A DNA stretch of 64,000 nt, from NCBI RefSeq assembly GCF_025919725.1, contig NZ_CP081495.1, positions 434,001 through 498,000 on the forward strand, in the 5' to 3' direction. The notes below the pieces were generated by a model that saw only the letters and a program-made list of their open reading frames with translations, searched no databases and was not told the DNA's origin. The position numbers and the translations under genes were made by a program. How positions within the stretch are numbered: position 1 is the stretch's first letter; every line of letters starts with the position of its first letter. Shown in pieces: positions 54,813 to 64,000 of the stretch. Origin of the DNA: Flavobacterium agricola. Its GTDB lineage: Bacteria > Bacteroidota > Bacteroidia > Flavobacteriales > Flavobacteriaceae.

Positions 54813-55388
54813 ATGTTTACAAGGCTATCGAATTTTGTTTACGGAAACTATATGATTCCGAATATAACAGAAACCCAAAACTCAAATAAAACAGAAGTTT
54901 TAATTCATATTCAAAAGTATGAAAAAGAAATCCTTGAGTTTGTTCTTGGTCCAGTTCTGTATGTTGAGTTATTGGAAAACCTTGAAACAGATGACGAAGG
55001 TTATTACAAACTTAAAGATACCGCAGAGGATAAATGGAAGTGGCTTGTTAACGGTCAAATCTATGGCAGCTGTAACAAATTAAGATGGGAGGGGCTTGTG
55101 TTTGAAGTAGCGAAAGTAAACAAACAACCATTACTTGAAACAGTTATGGCTCCATACATATTTTATCAGTGGTTATTAAAAGAAAGAAGTGTCTCAACAG
55201 GTGTTGGTGAAATAAAAGGAGAGCCACAAGGTGGAGTTTCCGTAACATCAAAACACAAACGCACTGATGCCTGGAATACTTTTGTCGGTCATGCTTATTC
55301 ACTGAATAGATTTATGCAATTCTATTGCGATTTGTTTCCAAATTTCAAATGTGTCGAATTAAACCCACAAAACTACTATGATCTTTAG
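54813..55388 (+). CDS. DUF6712-like head-tail connector protein
   Basis: A 191-residue helical protein. Segments such as VLIHIQKYEKEILEFVLGPV, then FYQWLLKERSVSTGVGEIKG and SKHKRTDAWNTFVGHAYSLN, fit the connector proteins found after capsid genes in Bacteroidetes siphoviruses (gp6/gp15-like adaptors). It ends by overlapping the next gene by 11 bases. Confidence 0.72.
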   Translation: MFTRLSNFVYGNYMIPNITETQNSNKTEVLIHIQKYEKEILEFVLGPVLYVELLENLETDDEGYYKLKDTAEDKWKWLVNGQIYGSCNKLRWEGLVFEVAKVNKQPLLETVMAPYIFYQWLLKERSVSTGVGEIKGEPQGGVSVTSKHKRTDAWNTFVGHAYSLNRFMQFYCDLFPNFKCVELNPQNYYDL

Positions 55389-55896
55389 CCTGAACACTGC
55401 CTTAAAGCTTCCGGCTTCGAAAATGAAAGTTGACGAATGTCCAGTGGCTTTTAGTTATGGGAATTATGATGCATTGATGAAATGGTTGGTTGCTAAAAAT
55501 AAAAACCAGATCGAGCACTTTCTACCTAATCCAAAAGCTAGCGAAAAAAAGTATCCTTTAATTTGGTTAACTGACGAGTGGCAAGGCAATGAGCATGTTC
55601 CCGGATACCGATTTAGCAACGTAACCTTTTACCTTGCTTGTAACTCAAAAATTGAATTATTAAACGAAAACAGGGAAGGTAATTTTGAAGGGCTTTACAC
55701 CTTAGCGAACCAATTTATAAAAGAATTACGCAAATACGGTAGAATAGAAGGAGAGTCTATTTCTTATCAAGAAAGGGCAAATCTAACTGTAACATCAGGA
55801 AAAAAAACAGAAGCGATTGACATTTGGGATGCTTTAATTGTAAAAATGGATTATCTAATATTTACCAACTGTATAAAAAAACTATGTAGCCAATAA
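55378..55896 (+). CDS. Head-completion or tail-terminator protein
   Basis: A 172-residue protein. The conserved piece is KYPLIWLTDEWQGNEHVPGY, and the length and order (connector, this, tail tube) fit the phage neck. No family name can be given with certainty. The start overlaps the preceding gene, and the next gene begins 17 bp later. Confidence 0.62.
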   Translation: MIFSLNTALKLPASKMKVDECPVAFSYGNYDALMKWLVAKNKNQIEHFLPNPKASEKKYPLIWLTDEWQGNEHVPGYRFSNVTFYLACNSKIELLNENREGNFEGLYTLANQFIKELRKYGRIEGESISYQERANLTVTSGKKTEAIDIWDALIVKMDYLIFTNCIKKLCSQ

Positions 55897-55913
55897 ATGG
55901 CAAAAAAAATTAA

Positions 55914-56783
55914 ATGTCTGTATATGTAGAATGCAAAGGCAACGAAACAGCACTTAAAAACACAGGTGCAAAAGAGCAATGCTTAGAAGGATTATTCATT
56001 AAACCATTCTTAGCACATCCGGGCTTTTCTTTTGAAACATTTGAGGATGCAAAAAATAAAGAAAAGTGGGTACAAGCAATTGCTGACAAAAAAATCATTC
56101 CGTTATTCGATGTAGAAGAATTAGCATCTGCTAATACGGAAGATACTTTATTTGAAGGCAGAAGAAAACAATATGTAACTGCAAAGGGCAAGAAGGTTTC
56201 GACTTTCAGTTCGTTCTTGTCATTATGTTCATTCAACGCATTAAAATCTTACAACGGCAAAGAAATGCAATTGTTTGAGTTTACCGAAGATGGGGCTGTT
56301 AAGGCTGTACATACTGACTCGAAAGGCGTTAAAGGACAGTTTGTTGTTCTTAACATTGGTAAAAGATTAGATGCGACTGCTGATAGACCGCCAAGTGTTT
56401 TGGTAACAATCAACTACAAGGATTTCAACGAATTTGAGGACCACGGTGTTATTTTATATCCTGATTTTGTTGCAGATGACTTGTTTGGAATCTTTGATGT
56501 TCATTTATCGCAAGTTTCAGCAAGTACAACAGAAATTGTTGTAAAAGCTTCAACTGGTTGTGGTAATGGTGGCGCAGCAGTTTCAGATTTAAAACTAGCT
56601 GATTTTGTTGTTAAAGATACTTCTGGTCAAGTGCAAACTGTTTCTTTTGCTGAAAACAAAGAAGAGTATGTATTAACCGGAACTGACTTTGCTGATGGCT
56701 TTTCCGTATCGTTAAACGACGTTGTTACCATTGAGGATTTGTCTTATGAAGCTGTAGAACCTTTGGTTATTAAACTTACATAA
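55914..56783 (+). CDS. Probable major tail tube protein
   Basis: A 289-residue protein. The N-terminal two thirds would form the tube beta-barrel (CSFNALKSYNGKEMQLFEFT, RPPSVLVTINYKDFNEFEDH). The C-terminal 90 residues (STTEIVVKASTGCGNGGAAV and onward) look like an Ig-like decoration domain, as is common in siphovirus tail tubes. The gene lies before the tape measure gene with two or three small genes between. Assigned from position and profile only. Confidence 0.65.
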   Translation: MSVYVECKGNETALKNTGAKEQCLEGLFIKPFLAHPGFSFETFEDAKNKEKWVQAIADKKIIPLFDVEELASANTEDTLFEGRRKQYVTAKGKKVSTFSSFLSLCSFNALKSYNGKEMQLFEFTEDGAVKAVHTDSKGVKGQFVVLNIGKRLDATADRPPSVLVTINYKDFNEFEDHGVILYPDFVADDLFGIFDVHLSQVSASTTEIVVKASTGCGNGGAAVSDLKLADFVVKDTSGQVQTVSFAENKEEYVLTGTDFADGFSVSLNDVVTIEDLSYEAVEPLVIKLT

Positions 56784-57055
56784 TGGCAAATTATAAAGGA
56801 ATTGAATTTGCAGAGGGCCTTAATGTGCCCTTTGCAAAATTTAAAGAGATGTTTGCATCACATCCGGTCTTTAAAAAAATTCCAACGAAAGAGTTAGATG
56901 CAGAATTTAAAAAGGCTTACAAAATAGCAAATCCAAAGCATGGCAACTTTACAAAGTCAGCTGAAAAAAGCAAGGAAACTGACGTATCAGAATCAATCTC
57001 AACTGATATTTCAGATAGTGAAACAGATCCAGCAGGACATTCTCAACTTAAATAA
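56783..57055 (+). CDS. Small tail-region protein, 90 residues
   Basis: The start overlaps the tail tube stop by one base (TAATG). The first 60 residues (FAKFKEMFASHPVFKKIPTK) are helical; the last 30 are Ser/Thr/Asp-rich. This Ser-rich tail is encoded by the 116 bases that overlap the next gene in another frame, so the tail may be a by-product of that overlap. It could be a tail-assembly chaperone by position. Confidence 0.6.
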   Translation: MANYKGIEFAEGLNVPFAKFKEMFASHPVFKKIPTKELDAEFKKAYKIANPKHGNFTKSAEKSKETDVSESISTDISDSETDPAGHSQLK

Positions 57056-57386
57056 AGATCAATTATTTGAAGGTAAGGACATCAACAACAAGCCAATTGG
57101 TTTTTACTCTTACGCAACGGAAGTAATTACTAAGGGTAGAAAGAAAAAAGGCGAACCATTTGATGCTAAAGATACCGGAGAATTCTTTAAAGGTTTTTAT
57201 TTAGAGCTTTTTGAAAATGGTTTTAGATTGTTTTCAACGGATCCCAAAACACATTTAATTCTTGACAGTCACAACTGGCTTTCTGACGAGTTATTTGGGC
57301 TTACTGATAAAGATTTAAAGGGTGTAATTGATGAAAAATTACTCCCTTTTTTTATAAAACACAATCGACAATTTTTAGGCATATGA
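56940..57386 (+). CDS. Phage virion-morphogenesis protein, 148 residues
   Basis: A basic, helical N-terminus (QSQLKKARKLTYQNQSQLIF) leads to a core typical of Bacteroidetes phages: DINNKPIGFYSYATEVITKG, then DAKDTGEFFKGFYLELFENG. The DTGxFxxxF pattern resembles gp10-like head-tail or tail-completion proteins. The start ATG lies 116 bases inside the preceding gene; the family-like region begins only after the overlap, so a shorter product is also possible. It overlaps the next gene by four bases. Confidence 0.68.
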   Translation: MATLQSQLKKARKLTYQNQSQLIFQIVKQIQQDILNLNKDQLFEGKDINNKPIGFYSYATEVITKGRKKKGEPFDAKDTGEFFKGFYLELFENGFRLFSTDPKTHLILDSHNWLSDELFGLTDKDLKGVIDEKLLPFFIKHNRQFLGI

Positions 57387-57979
57387 TATACGATGAATTA
57401 GATGTTTTGCCATTAAAGCTTTACTACAAGATATGCAAAACAAAAGATGTGACTTTGTTATCCACAGAGCCGGAAGATGAAGCAAAACTTCTTGAAATTT
57501 GGGAGAAACTAACTGCTGAATACGAGGAATTAGAAAGTTCTGAATCTTCAAAACGAGAGTTTCGGCTAAATAAACAAATAGCACTTTTGGAGTGTGCTTA
57601 TAATATGGTCAATTTATGTTGCTTAGAGCTTGAGGTGGAGTTTAATAATGAAACAGTTCAATTGTTAAGTGGTTTAGGTTTCCCAATTGATACAACATCT
57701 AATGAGTCATATTATTTATCTATCAGTAGAATTAGAAAACGGATTGAGACAAATCAAATAAAAATAGCAGCTTTAAAAAATCAACTTCCTAAAGAAGATA
57801 TTAAAGGAAATGACAGAAAGCTTAGCCTTGATGAAGTAATGGCTTCTTTTTGCGCAGTTTTAGGTATTGACTTCGACTACAACACTATTTCTGTTACCAA
57901 GTTTAACGCTATCAAAAAACAAGTTGATAATAAAATGAAATCTTACGAAAAGATGAACAACAAACTAAATGGCAAATGA
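57383..57979 (+). CDS. Tail-region protein of unknown function, 198 residues
   Basis: A helical, acidic protein (LYYKICKTKDVTLLSTEPED, EYEELESSESSKREFRLNKQ) with predicted long helices and no recognised domain. It overlaps the preceding gene by four bases and the tape measure gene by 11. Its place directly before the tape measure gene is that of tail-assembly chaperones. Confidence 0.62.
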   Translation: MIYDELDVLPLKLYYKICKTKDVTLLSTEPEDEAKLLEIWEKLTAEYEELESSESSKREFRLNKQIALLECAYNMVNLCCLELEVEFNNETVQLLSGLGFPIDTTSNESYYLSISRIRKRIETNQIKIAALKNQLPKEDIKGNDRKLSLDEVMASFCAVLGIDFDYNTISVTKFNAIKKQVDNKMKSYEKMNNKLNGK

Positions 57980-60900
57980 TGGAATAATCACGCGTAAAGA
58001 CATAATTCAAGATGAAGCTTTAAGATGGGGTGAGGAATATGCAAAGAATGTTGAAAAAGCAATCAAAGCAAACGACCAAATGGTTCTTCTTACTAAAGAG
58101 CTTGGCAGGTTATATAAAGAGTTGGAAAAGGTTCAAAACAAATCTGAGTTAGTTAAAAAGCAAGAGGAGTTTAATAAAGTGATGAAGGAAACTACTCAAG
58201 AAGCTAAAAAGATACATGAAGCTGAAATTGCAAATGAGAAAATAAAGCAAGAGAAAATAAAAACCTTGCGTGAAGAAGCAATTGCAGAGCAAAAACTTGC
58301 GCAAGAAAAGCAAAAAACAATAGCAGCAACGGTTAGAGCCGAAGAAGTTGAGAGAAAAGCAAATGTAGCTAAAGAAAAAGGCACTAAACTAACGATAGAA
58401 GAGCGCGTTCAGAACGAACAAAACAATCGCATTCTTAAACAGCAAGCTATGGAAAAGCTTGGCTTGGTTGGTGCTTATCAAAAATTAAACAAAGAACGTA
58501 CTGAAGCTAAGCGCAAGGTTATGGACCTTATAGCTTCGGAAAGTGCTTCTACTGCCGAAATAAAAAAAGCTCAAGTAGAATTTGATAAGCTTGATAAAAA
58601 AGTACGTAAAGCAGATAAAGCTGTTGGCGATTTTACTAAAAACGTTGGTAACTATCCGTTTAGAAGTATTGCTTCCAATATTCGTGATTTGGTAGGTGCG
58701 TTTGGAGTTACTTTAGGAATTGCAGCCTTCGCGAATGCGGTTAAAAATGCTTGGAAAACCGTAAAAGAATTTGACACTGCAATTACTGAATTATCTGCAG
58801 TTACAGAAATACCAAAAAAACAATTAGGTTCATTAAAAAACACCATTATTGATGTTTCTAAAACATCGGTTAACTCAGCTACAGATGTTGCAAAGTTAGC
58901 TGTTGAATTATCAAAATTGGGAGCTTCAACCACTCAGATTGAAGCTATGATTGAAACCGTTGACCGTTTTTCTGTTGCCATGGAAGCCAGTGGAGAAGAT
59001 TCTGCAAGATTTCTTTTAGGGGTAATGAATTCTTTTGGTGCAAGCGCAGAAGAATCTGAAAGATACGGAGATGTTATGGCTCAAGCAGCTAACATATCCG
59101 CACTTGGATTTGAAGAACTTAAAAACACATTAAAGACATTTGCTCCGGTAGCCAACGCAGCTAATTTATCAATAGAAAGAGCTTCTGCATTAGCTGGGGT
59201 ATTAGTTGATAATAACATTGAAGCAACAACAGCGGGTACTTCTTTACGTTCAATCTTCATTCGTTTAGCCAGCTCTGGGCTGTCTTATAGTGAAGCAATG
59301 GCTAAAATCAATAACTCTACAGATAAACTATCTACAGCTACGCAATTATTTGGTAGAGAATCAGCAACATCGGCACTTATTTTAGCACAAAACAATGAAA
59401 AGCTTGCAGAATATGAAGAAAAATTAAATGATTCTACAGGTGCTTTAGAAGCATTGAACGAAACTAAAATGGATTCGCTTGAGAATCAAATAGGTGCTTT
59501 AAAATCAGCTTGGACAGGCTTTATATTATCTATCGAAAATGGGGATGGAGCTATTTCAAAGTTTGTTAAAAACTCTATCAAAGGGCTTAATTGGATGATA
59601 GATAAATTAACAGAAGCTAATAAGGACTGGGAAACACTGAAAGAAGAAGCATACAAGAAGAGTTTTGAGTCAACGAACGATTATGTAGATGAGCAAATAA
59701 AATCTTTAATTGGAATGCGTAAAATGAATGAAATCATTAAAGAAACAGGAATGTCTATTAAAGAAGCAAATATTGCCACTAATGAATACTTTAAAGCAAA
59801 CAAAAAGGAATTATCCGAATTAATTGCATTAGAAAAGGAAGGGTTCAAAGGCAGCTCTTTGCACACTAGTATACTTAAAGTAGCTGATAAAGATTTTGAT
59901 TTGCTACAAGAAAAATATTCAAAACAGAGAGCTATTGTTGAGAAAATAAGAGAAGATATCGATAATGGTTCATTATTAGGTAATGTGTTCCTAAAGCGAC
60001 GAGAAATGCTTGAACTTGAAGAGGAAAAATTGAATAAATTAGAGTACTCAATAAGGGCTCAACAAGGAAAGTTTGAAGCTTTAATTGCTTACGGAAACAA
60101 AACAAATCCAGTTGTAATTAATGAAAGTACCCCGGAACAAGCCGAAAACGCGCGCAAAGCTCGTGAGGAAGCAGAAAAAAAACGGTTAGCAATGCTTAAA
60201 AAAGCATTTGAGGAAGAACACCAATTAAATATATGGCGTTTAAATCGAACTAAAGAGTTAAACCAGGAGGTGGTAGATGATGAAAATGCTACCATAGACG
60301 AGCGTATTGAAGCTTACTTGCGCATTCAGGAATTAGACCAAGCAATTGCCAGAGAAACAGCAGAATATAAATTACGACAGCTTACTGAATTTACGGAGGG
60401 AGCAAGAAAGTTAAGTAAATCAGAAATTGATGCCCTATTAGATAATGCATCAACAAGAAAAGATTTAACAGATGCAGAGCAATTAATATTAGATGAGTTG
60501 CAGGCAAAGCGTGATGATATTAACAAACGGCAGGAAAAAAATCTTCAAAATTTAATTGATTTAGAAGCCAAACGAATTACCGATGGCGTTGAAAAAGAGC
60601 TTAGCGGATTAAAAAATGAAGAAAATAAAGATTTAACTGCTGAAAACAATGCTTATAAACAACAATTAGAACTTTACGGATATACAGAACAAGCGGAAGA
60701 AGAACACCAAAAAAGGCTTTTAGAAATTAAAAACAGATACCTAAAACAAGGGCTTCAAGCCGAAATTGATGCCTATGATCAGATTGTAGCTAATGCAGAC
60801 CTGTCTCAAGATGCTAAAGAAAAAGCAGCAGAAAAATCTTTAGAGCTTAAACGCCAATTATCTGAATTAGAGCTTGAGGTTGTAAGAAGTGCTGGAGAAA

Positions 60901-61736
60901 AAGAATTACAATTAGAGTTACAAAAAGAGGAATTTATTAAGGAACTAAGAGAGAATGCTAAACAAGCCACTATAGAACTCGTAAACACCATTTTTGAAGC
61001 TAAAATTCAAAAGATAGACGACGAGATTAGAAAAAACGAAGAATACTATGCGCGTCAAATTGAATTAGCAGGAGAGGATAAAGTTCAGAGAGAATTACTT
61101 GAAGCTGAAGCTGAAAAAAAGCGTCAGGATTTAGAAAAGAAAAAGCGTCAAGAGCAAACCAAACAAGCGATTTTCAACAAAAGTGTGAAGTTAATAGAGA
61201 TAGGCTGGGCTACTGCACTTGGTATTATGAATGCTGTTTCTTTGTTCCCACTAACAGGTGGTATGCCATGGAGTGCAATTGTTGCTGGTATAGGTGCCGC
61301 TCAAGCAGCATCTGTAATTGCTTCTCCCATTCCTAAATATAAGACTGGGCGTAAAGGTGGACCAAAAGAAAAAGCAATTCTTGGTGATGGTGGTGTTCCG
61401 GAGGTTCTTGAGCGCAAACGTGGAGGGTTTGAAATTACACCAGCTTATGACACTCTTTATCAATTGGAACAAGGTGATGTGGTTCATAAATCAGTAGATG
61501 ATTTCTTTAAATCTAAATTGAATCATCTGAATAGAAACCTTTGGGATTCTCAATCTAAAATGGATAAATATCAAGAATCTATTATTTTGAATATTCCGGG
61601 AGGAACAGAATTGCTAGATGAAATGAAAAAAAACACAGCTGCTATTAAAAAAAGTAAACCGACTATTGTTCAGTCAGGGAATTTTGACATCAACTACGAA
61701 TTATGGCGCATGAATCAAATAAAATGGAATAATTAG
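57969..61736 (+). CDS. Tail tape measure protein
   Basis: A 1255-residue protein, the longest in the window. Residues about 15-220 are a coiled coil. The tape measure core (about 225-520) includes VKEFDTAITELSAVTEIPKK, KLAVELSKLGASTTQIEAMI and AALAGV..DNNIEATTAGTSLR, the TP901/PhageMin pattern. Another long coiled coil follows (about 720-1080). A hydrophobic stretch AIVAGIGAAQAASVIASPIP leads to the usual C-terminal module PEVLERKRGGFEITPAY. Its length suggests a tail of about 190 nm, using roughly 0.15 nm per residue as known for other siphophages. It fixes the phage as a siphovirus. Confidence 0.93.
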   Translation: MANDGIITRKDIIQDEALRWGEEYAKNVEKAIKANDQMVLLTKELGRLYKELEKVQNKSELVKKQEEFNKVMKETTQEAKKIHEAEIANEKIKQEKIKTLREEAIAEQKLAQEKQKTIAATVRAEEVERKANVAKEKGTKLTIEERVQNEQNNRILKQQAMEKLGLVGAYQKLNKERTEAKRKVMDLIASESASTAEIKKAQVEFDKLDKKVRKADKAVGDFTKNVGNYPFRSIASNIRDLVGAFGVTLGIAAFANAVKNAWKTVKEFDTAITELSAVTEIPKKQLGSLKNTIIDVSKTSVNSATDVAKLAVELSKLGASTTQIEAMIETVDRFSVAMEASGEDSARFLLGVMNSFGASAEESERYGDVMAQAANISALGFEELKNTLKTFAPVANAANLSIERASALAGVLVDNNIEATTAGTSLRSIFIRLASSGLSYSEAMAKINNSTDKLSTATQLFGRESATSALILAQNNEKLAEYEEKLNDSTGALEALNETKMDSLENQIGALKSAWTGFILSIENGDGAISKFVKNSIKGLNWMIDKLTEANKDWETLKEEAYKKSFESTNDYVDEQIKSLIGMRKMNEIIKETGMSIKEANIATNEYFKANKKELSELIALEKEGFKGSSLHTSILKVADKDFDLLQEKYSKQRAIVEKIREDIDNGSLLGNVFLKRREMLELEEEKLNKLEYSIRAQQGKFEALIAYGNKTNPVVINESTPEQAENARKAREEAEKKRLAMLKKAFEEEHQLNIWRLNRTKELNQEVVDDENATIDERIEAYLRIQELDQAIARETAEYKLRQLTEFTEGARKLSKSEIDALLDNASTRKDLTDAEQLILDELQAKRDDINKRQEKNLQNLIDLEAKRITDGVEKELSGLKNEENKDLTAENNAYKQQLELYGYTEQAEEEHQKRLLEIKNRYLKQGLQAEIDAYDQIVANADLSQDAKEKAAEKSLELKRQLSELELEVVRSAGEKELQLELQKEEFIKELRENAKQATIELVNTIFEAKIQKIDDEIRKNEEYYARQIELAGEDKVQRELLEAEAEKKRQDLEKKKRQEQTKQAIFNKSVKLIEIGWATALGIMNAVSLFPLTGGMPWSAIVAGIGAAQAASVIASPIPKYKTGRKGGPKEKAILGDGGVPEVLERKRGGFEITPAYDTLYQLEQGDVVHKSVDDFFKSKLNHLNRNLWDSQSKMDKYQESIILNIPGGTELLDEMKKNTAAIKKSKPTIVQSGNFDINYELWRMNQIKWNN

Positions 61737-61738
61737 CT

Positions 61739-63994
61739 ATGGCAAACTATCCACAATATACAGATCGTGTTCAGTACGAACTCTATAATGATTTGACAGG
61801 AGCAATTATCATTCAAGAGCCAGAGGGTTGGCAAAATGATGAGAAAGAGTATGCTAGAAATGAAGATTATTTTGGTGTTTTCGGAAAGTTTTCAAACTCA
61901 TTAAAATTCTACAAAGAGTCAAAAGATATCATTCAACTAATTTATGATGTTCAAGGGATTAATGCTGAAGTACGATTAGTGAAATTTGAGAAACACCCTA
62001 AAACAGATGAGTGGAAAGTAATCTACAGCGGTTATTTAGATTTTTCTACTTGGGAGAGCAATGATGACGGTTCTGTTTCATTGAAATTTAATAACGGAGG
62101 TTTGGAGAAGCTTTTAAAGAATCGTGAAAAAACGACCGTTGAAATCGATAGAATAGACACTTTAGATGGAAAAGATTTACCACCACTAAAAAACATTCAA
62201 GTAATGCTTGATGGTAGAGAAATATTTTTGCATTCAAAGTGGAAAATTTCGGAAACTACCAAAGCAGTGAGTGCAGGTGTAAAGTCTGACACTACTGGAA
62301 ATAGATATCAAACGTCAGGTATTCCAATATTTTTAGAGGTAAATAGTCATGGCGATTATGCACATAGCATTTTACAAGGTAGTTTAGGAAATGATGAACG
62401 AGGATCTTCGGGTATGATGATGTTAGGCCCATTTGATCGTCAAAGAAAAATTACTCTTGAAATTGAAAACTTTAAATTTAAGCCAGTTGTTTACGAGGGA
62501 AGTTATAACTGGGCCGTGATGTACATTTGTTTATCAACCTATAAAATGGAGAACTCTGAGTTTAAATTGGTAAAAAGAGAGCCATTATGGAGAGCAAGAG
62601 GTGGGGATACTCAGCCTGGAGATACGCCTTTAAGTTTGGTAATAAATAAAGAGAATACTATCTCAGGAATAATTAAAAGCTATGAAGTTGAAGTTGGAAC
62701 TTGTATTTCACTTGAATTGTTTATAGCTGCAAATTTTAGAGCAAATGGACATAGAAACACCTTTTATGTTGCATTAGAAGATTTAAAAATTGAAAATATC
62801 GAAGTAAAAGAAGAATCTCAATTTCCTCAAACTAAGACCAAAGCAATTTTAGCACATGAGTTATTTGATAGGCTTTCACAAATAGCAACTAGTCAAAATA
62901 AAGTGTTTTATTCTGAATTTTTTGGGCGTCAGAACATAGGATATTCAAAAAATGGGATAGGGTCAGAAACAGCAGTTACTCATGGTTTTTGGATTCGTGG
63001 TTTTGATAAAGAACCTATTCCAAATGAAGGTCCTCCAAAAGTTGAAAACCTTTTCAAACCATTGACGACAAGTTTTAAAGACGCCTTTGATTCGATGTCT
63101 GCTATTTGGGGCGTAGGTTTAGGTATTGAATCAATTGGAAGGAGTGAGAGAATTCGAATTGAAGATAAAAAATACTTCTTCAATAATAACGTCACTATTA
63201 AACTGCCTAATCAGGTTAAAAAAGTAAAGCGTTCTGTTGCGACGTCTTATTATTACTCAAAGCTGCAGCATGGATTCCAAAAAGGTGGTGCTTATGAAGA
63301 GGCCTATGGGCTTGATGAATACAATACAATCTTGGAGCATCAAACGCCAATCACTAGGCTTGAAAAAACGTTTGTAAATACATCATCTTATCGCGCTGAT
63401 TCATACGGAATGGAATTTTGCCGCAGAAAACAAAGGGAACAGAACGACACTATTGATACCAATTACGATGATAATATTTGGGTAATGGATTTAAAACGTT
63501 ACAATGATCAGATTTACTTGCAGCGTAAGTGGCAAGATGATTTTGAAGCAGCACCAACAGGAATTTATAGTCCAAATACAGCCACAAATTTAAGGTTTTC
63601 ACCGGCTAATTCAATGCAAAGGCATTCGTGGTTCTTTAGTAATTGTTTTTGGAAGGATGGAGAAAAGTTTGTAAAATATACATCATCTACTGCTAATAGT
63701 GGAATGACTACAAAAATGAAAGGAAAAGGGGCTGTAAAAGAAAACCAAGATTTTCTTAGTATTGATTTTAATAAAAGTCGTTTTGTTCCGGAATGGATAG
63801 AGTTTGAGCATATATGTGATTTTGAAATCATGGAACTCATTGAAGGAACAACTACAATAAACGGCTCTGAAGTTCCGAATGTTTATGGGTTGATTGAATT
63901 TATAAACGAAGATAATGAATTAGAAAAGGGATATTTATTTTCCTTAAAACCTAATAAAGAGGGCAAATGGAAGCTCTTAAAATCAAGTAGATAA
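61739..63994 (+). CDS. Large tail/baseplate protein, 751 residues
   Basis: A 751-residue, beta-rich protein starting MANYPQYTDRVQYELYNDLT. Its N-terminal 150 residues resemble a distal-tail-like domain (SVSLKFNNGGLEKLLKNREK). A carbohydrate-binding-like beta region follows, and the C-terminal part carries RKQREQNDTIDTNYDDNIWV. It follows the tape measure gene by 2 bp, where distal-tail and receptor-binding-complex proteins are encoded. Specific function not recognised. Its stop overlaps the next ATG (TAATG). Confidence 0.75.
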   Translation: MANYPQYTDRVQYELYNDLTGAIIIQEPEGWQNDEKEYARNEDYFGVFGKFSNSLKFYKESKDIIQLIYDVQGINAEVRLVKFEKHPKTDEWKVIYSGYLDFSTWESNDDGSVSLKFNNGGLEKLLKNREKTTVEIDRIDTLDGKDLPPLKNIQVMLDGREIFLHSKWKISETTKAVSAGVKSDTTGNRYQTSGIPIFLEVNSHGDYAHSILQGSLGNDERGSSGMMMLGPFDRQRKITLEIENFKFKPVVYEGSYNWAVMYICLSTYKMENSEFKLVKREPLWRARGGDTQPGDTPLSLVINKENTISGIIKSYEVEVGTCISLELFIAANFRANGHRNTFYVALEDLKIENIEVKEESQFPQTKTKAILAHELFDRLSQIATSQNKVFYSEFFGRQNIGYSKNGIGSETAVTHGFWIRGFDKEPIPNEGPPKVENLFKPLTTSFKDAFDSMSAIWGVGLGIESIGRSERIRIEDKKYFFNNNVTIKLPNQVKKVKRSVATSYYYSKLQHGFQKGGAYEEAYGLDEYNTILEHQTPITRLEKTFVNTSSYRADSYGMEFCRRKQREQNDTIDTNYDDNIWVMDLKRYNDQIYLQRKWQDDFEAAPTGIYSPNTATNLRFSPANSMQRHSWFFSNCFWKDGEKFVKYTSSTANSGMTTKMKGKGAVKENQDFLSIDFNKSRFVPEWIEFEHICDFEIMELIEGTTTINGSEVPNVYGLIEFINEDNELEKGYLFSLKPNKEGKWKLLKSSR

Positions 63995-64000
63995 TGGCAG
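63994..64000 (+). CDS. Start of the next tail gene (cut by window end)
   Basis: ATG GCA G begins at 63994, overlapping the stop of the preceding gene by one base as elsewhere in this operon. Only two codons are visible. Confidence 0.4.

Noticed and set aside
56783..57386. Programmed frameshift linking tail-assembly chaperones (gpG/gpGT type)
   Set aside because: Joining the frames would need a +1 shift. The A6 run in the overlap does not form a slippery heptamer in the reading frame, and the second product looks like a separate virion protein.

Overview
The window is AT-rich DNA from a Bacteroidetes, most likely a Flavobacteriaceae species of the Flavobacterium/Myroides type. Supporting marks are Rho with a long N-terminal insertion next to a divergent DUF4293 gene, secreted proteins with short signal peptides ending in AQ or SQ, TAnnTTTG-type promoter boxes and almost no Shine-Dalgarno sites. 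No rRNA, tRNA, CRISPR array or complete insertion sequence was seen.

Positions 1 to about 20,770 are ordinary chromosome: truA (5' part only), an M64 peptidase, a YfcE-like phosphoesterase, DUF4293, rho, DUF1810, a three-gene RND efflux operon on the minus strand (adaptor, pump, outer-membrane channel), DUF4279, a secreted protein, an HdeD-like membrane protein, an aminotransferase, hemN, a BspA-like repeat protein, a BCCT transporter and a secreted protein. Between 11.3 and 21.5 kb five genes carry six single-base indels, five of them in homopolymers. This looks more like a consensus-quality problem than real gene decay.

From about 20.8 kb to the end lies a prophage of HK97/siphovirus type, cut by the window end. 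It reads: tyrosine integrase; lysogeny region on the minus strand (two unknown ORFs, XRE regulator, two secreted proteins that look like lysogenic-conversion cargo, LexA-like S24 repressor); divergent early genes (HTH proteins, RecT plus a PD-(D/E)XK exonuclease, DnaC-like loader, RuvC-like nuclease, PcfK/PcfJ); then, after a 10.6-kb cargo cassette, a ParB-methyltransferase fusion, small and large terminase, portal, prohead protease, capsid, connectors, tail tube, tape measure and a large tail protein.

The cargo cassette (about 35.3 to 45.95 kb) sits between PcfJ and the ParB-methyltransferase and is the most interesting part. It holds a complete type I restriction-modification system (hsdM, hsdS, hsdR), an XRE-ImmA/IrrE regulator with a palindromic operator-like site and an unknown partner, and a convergent gene for a retron-type reverse transcriptase. 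The RT has the retron signatures NAxxH and VTG and a C-terminal half ending in a HEPN-like RNxxxH motif. A stable inverted-repeat structure lies just 3' of the RT gene. The two cassette edges carry a matching 13-bp plus 9-bp sequence in inverted orientation. I read the cassette as a prophage-borne anti-phage defence island; the RT-HEPN architecture is the best candidate for something little described.
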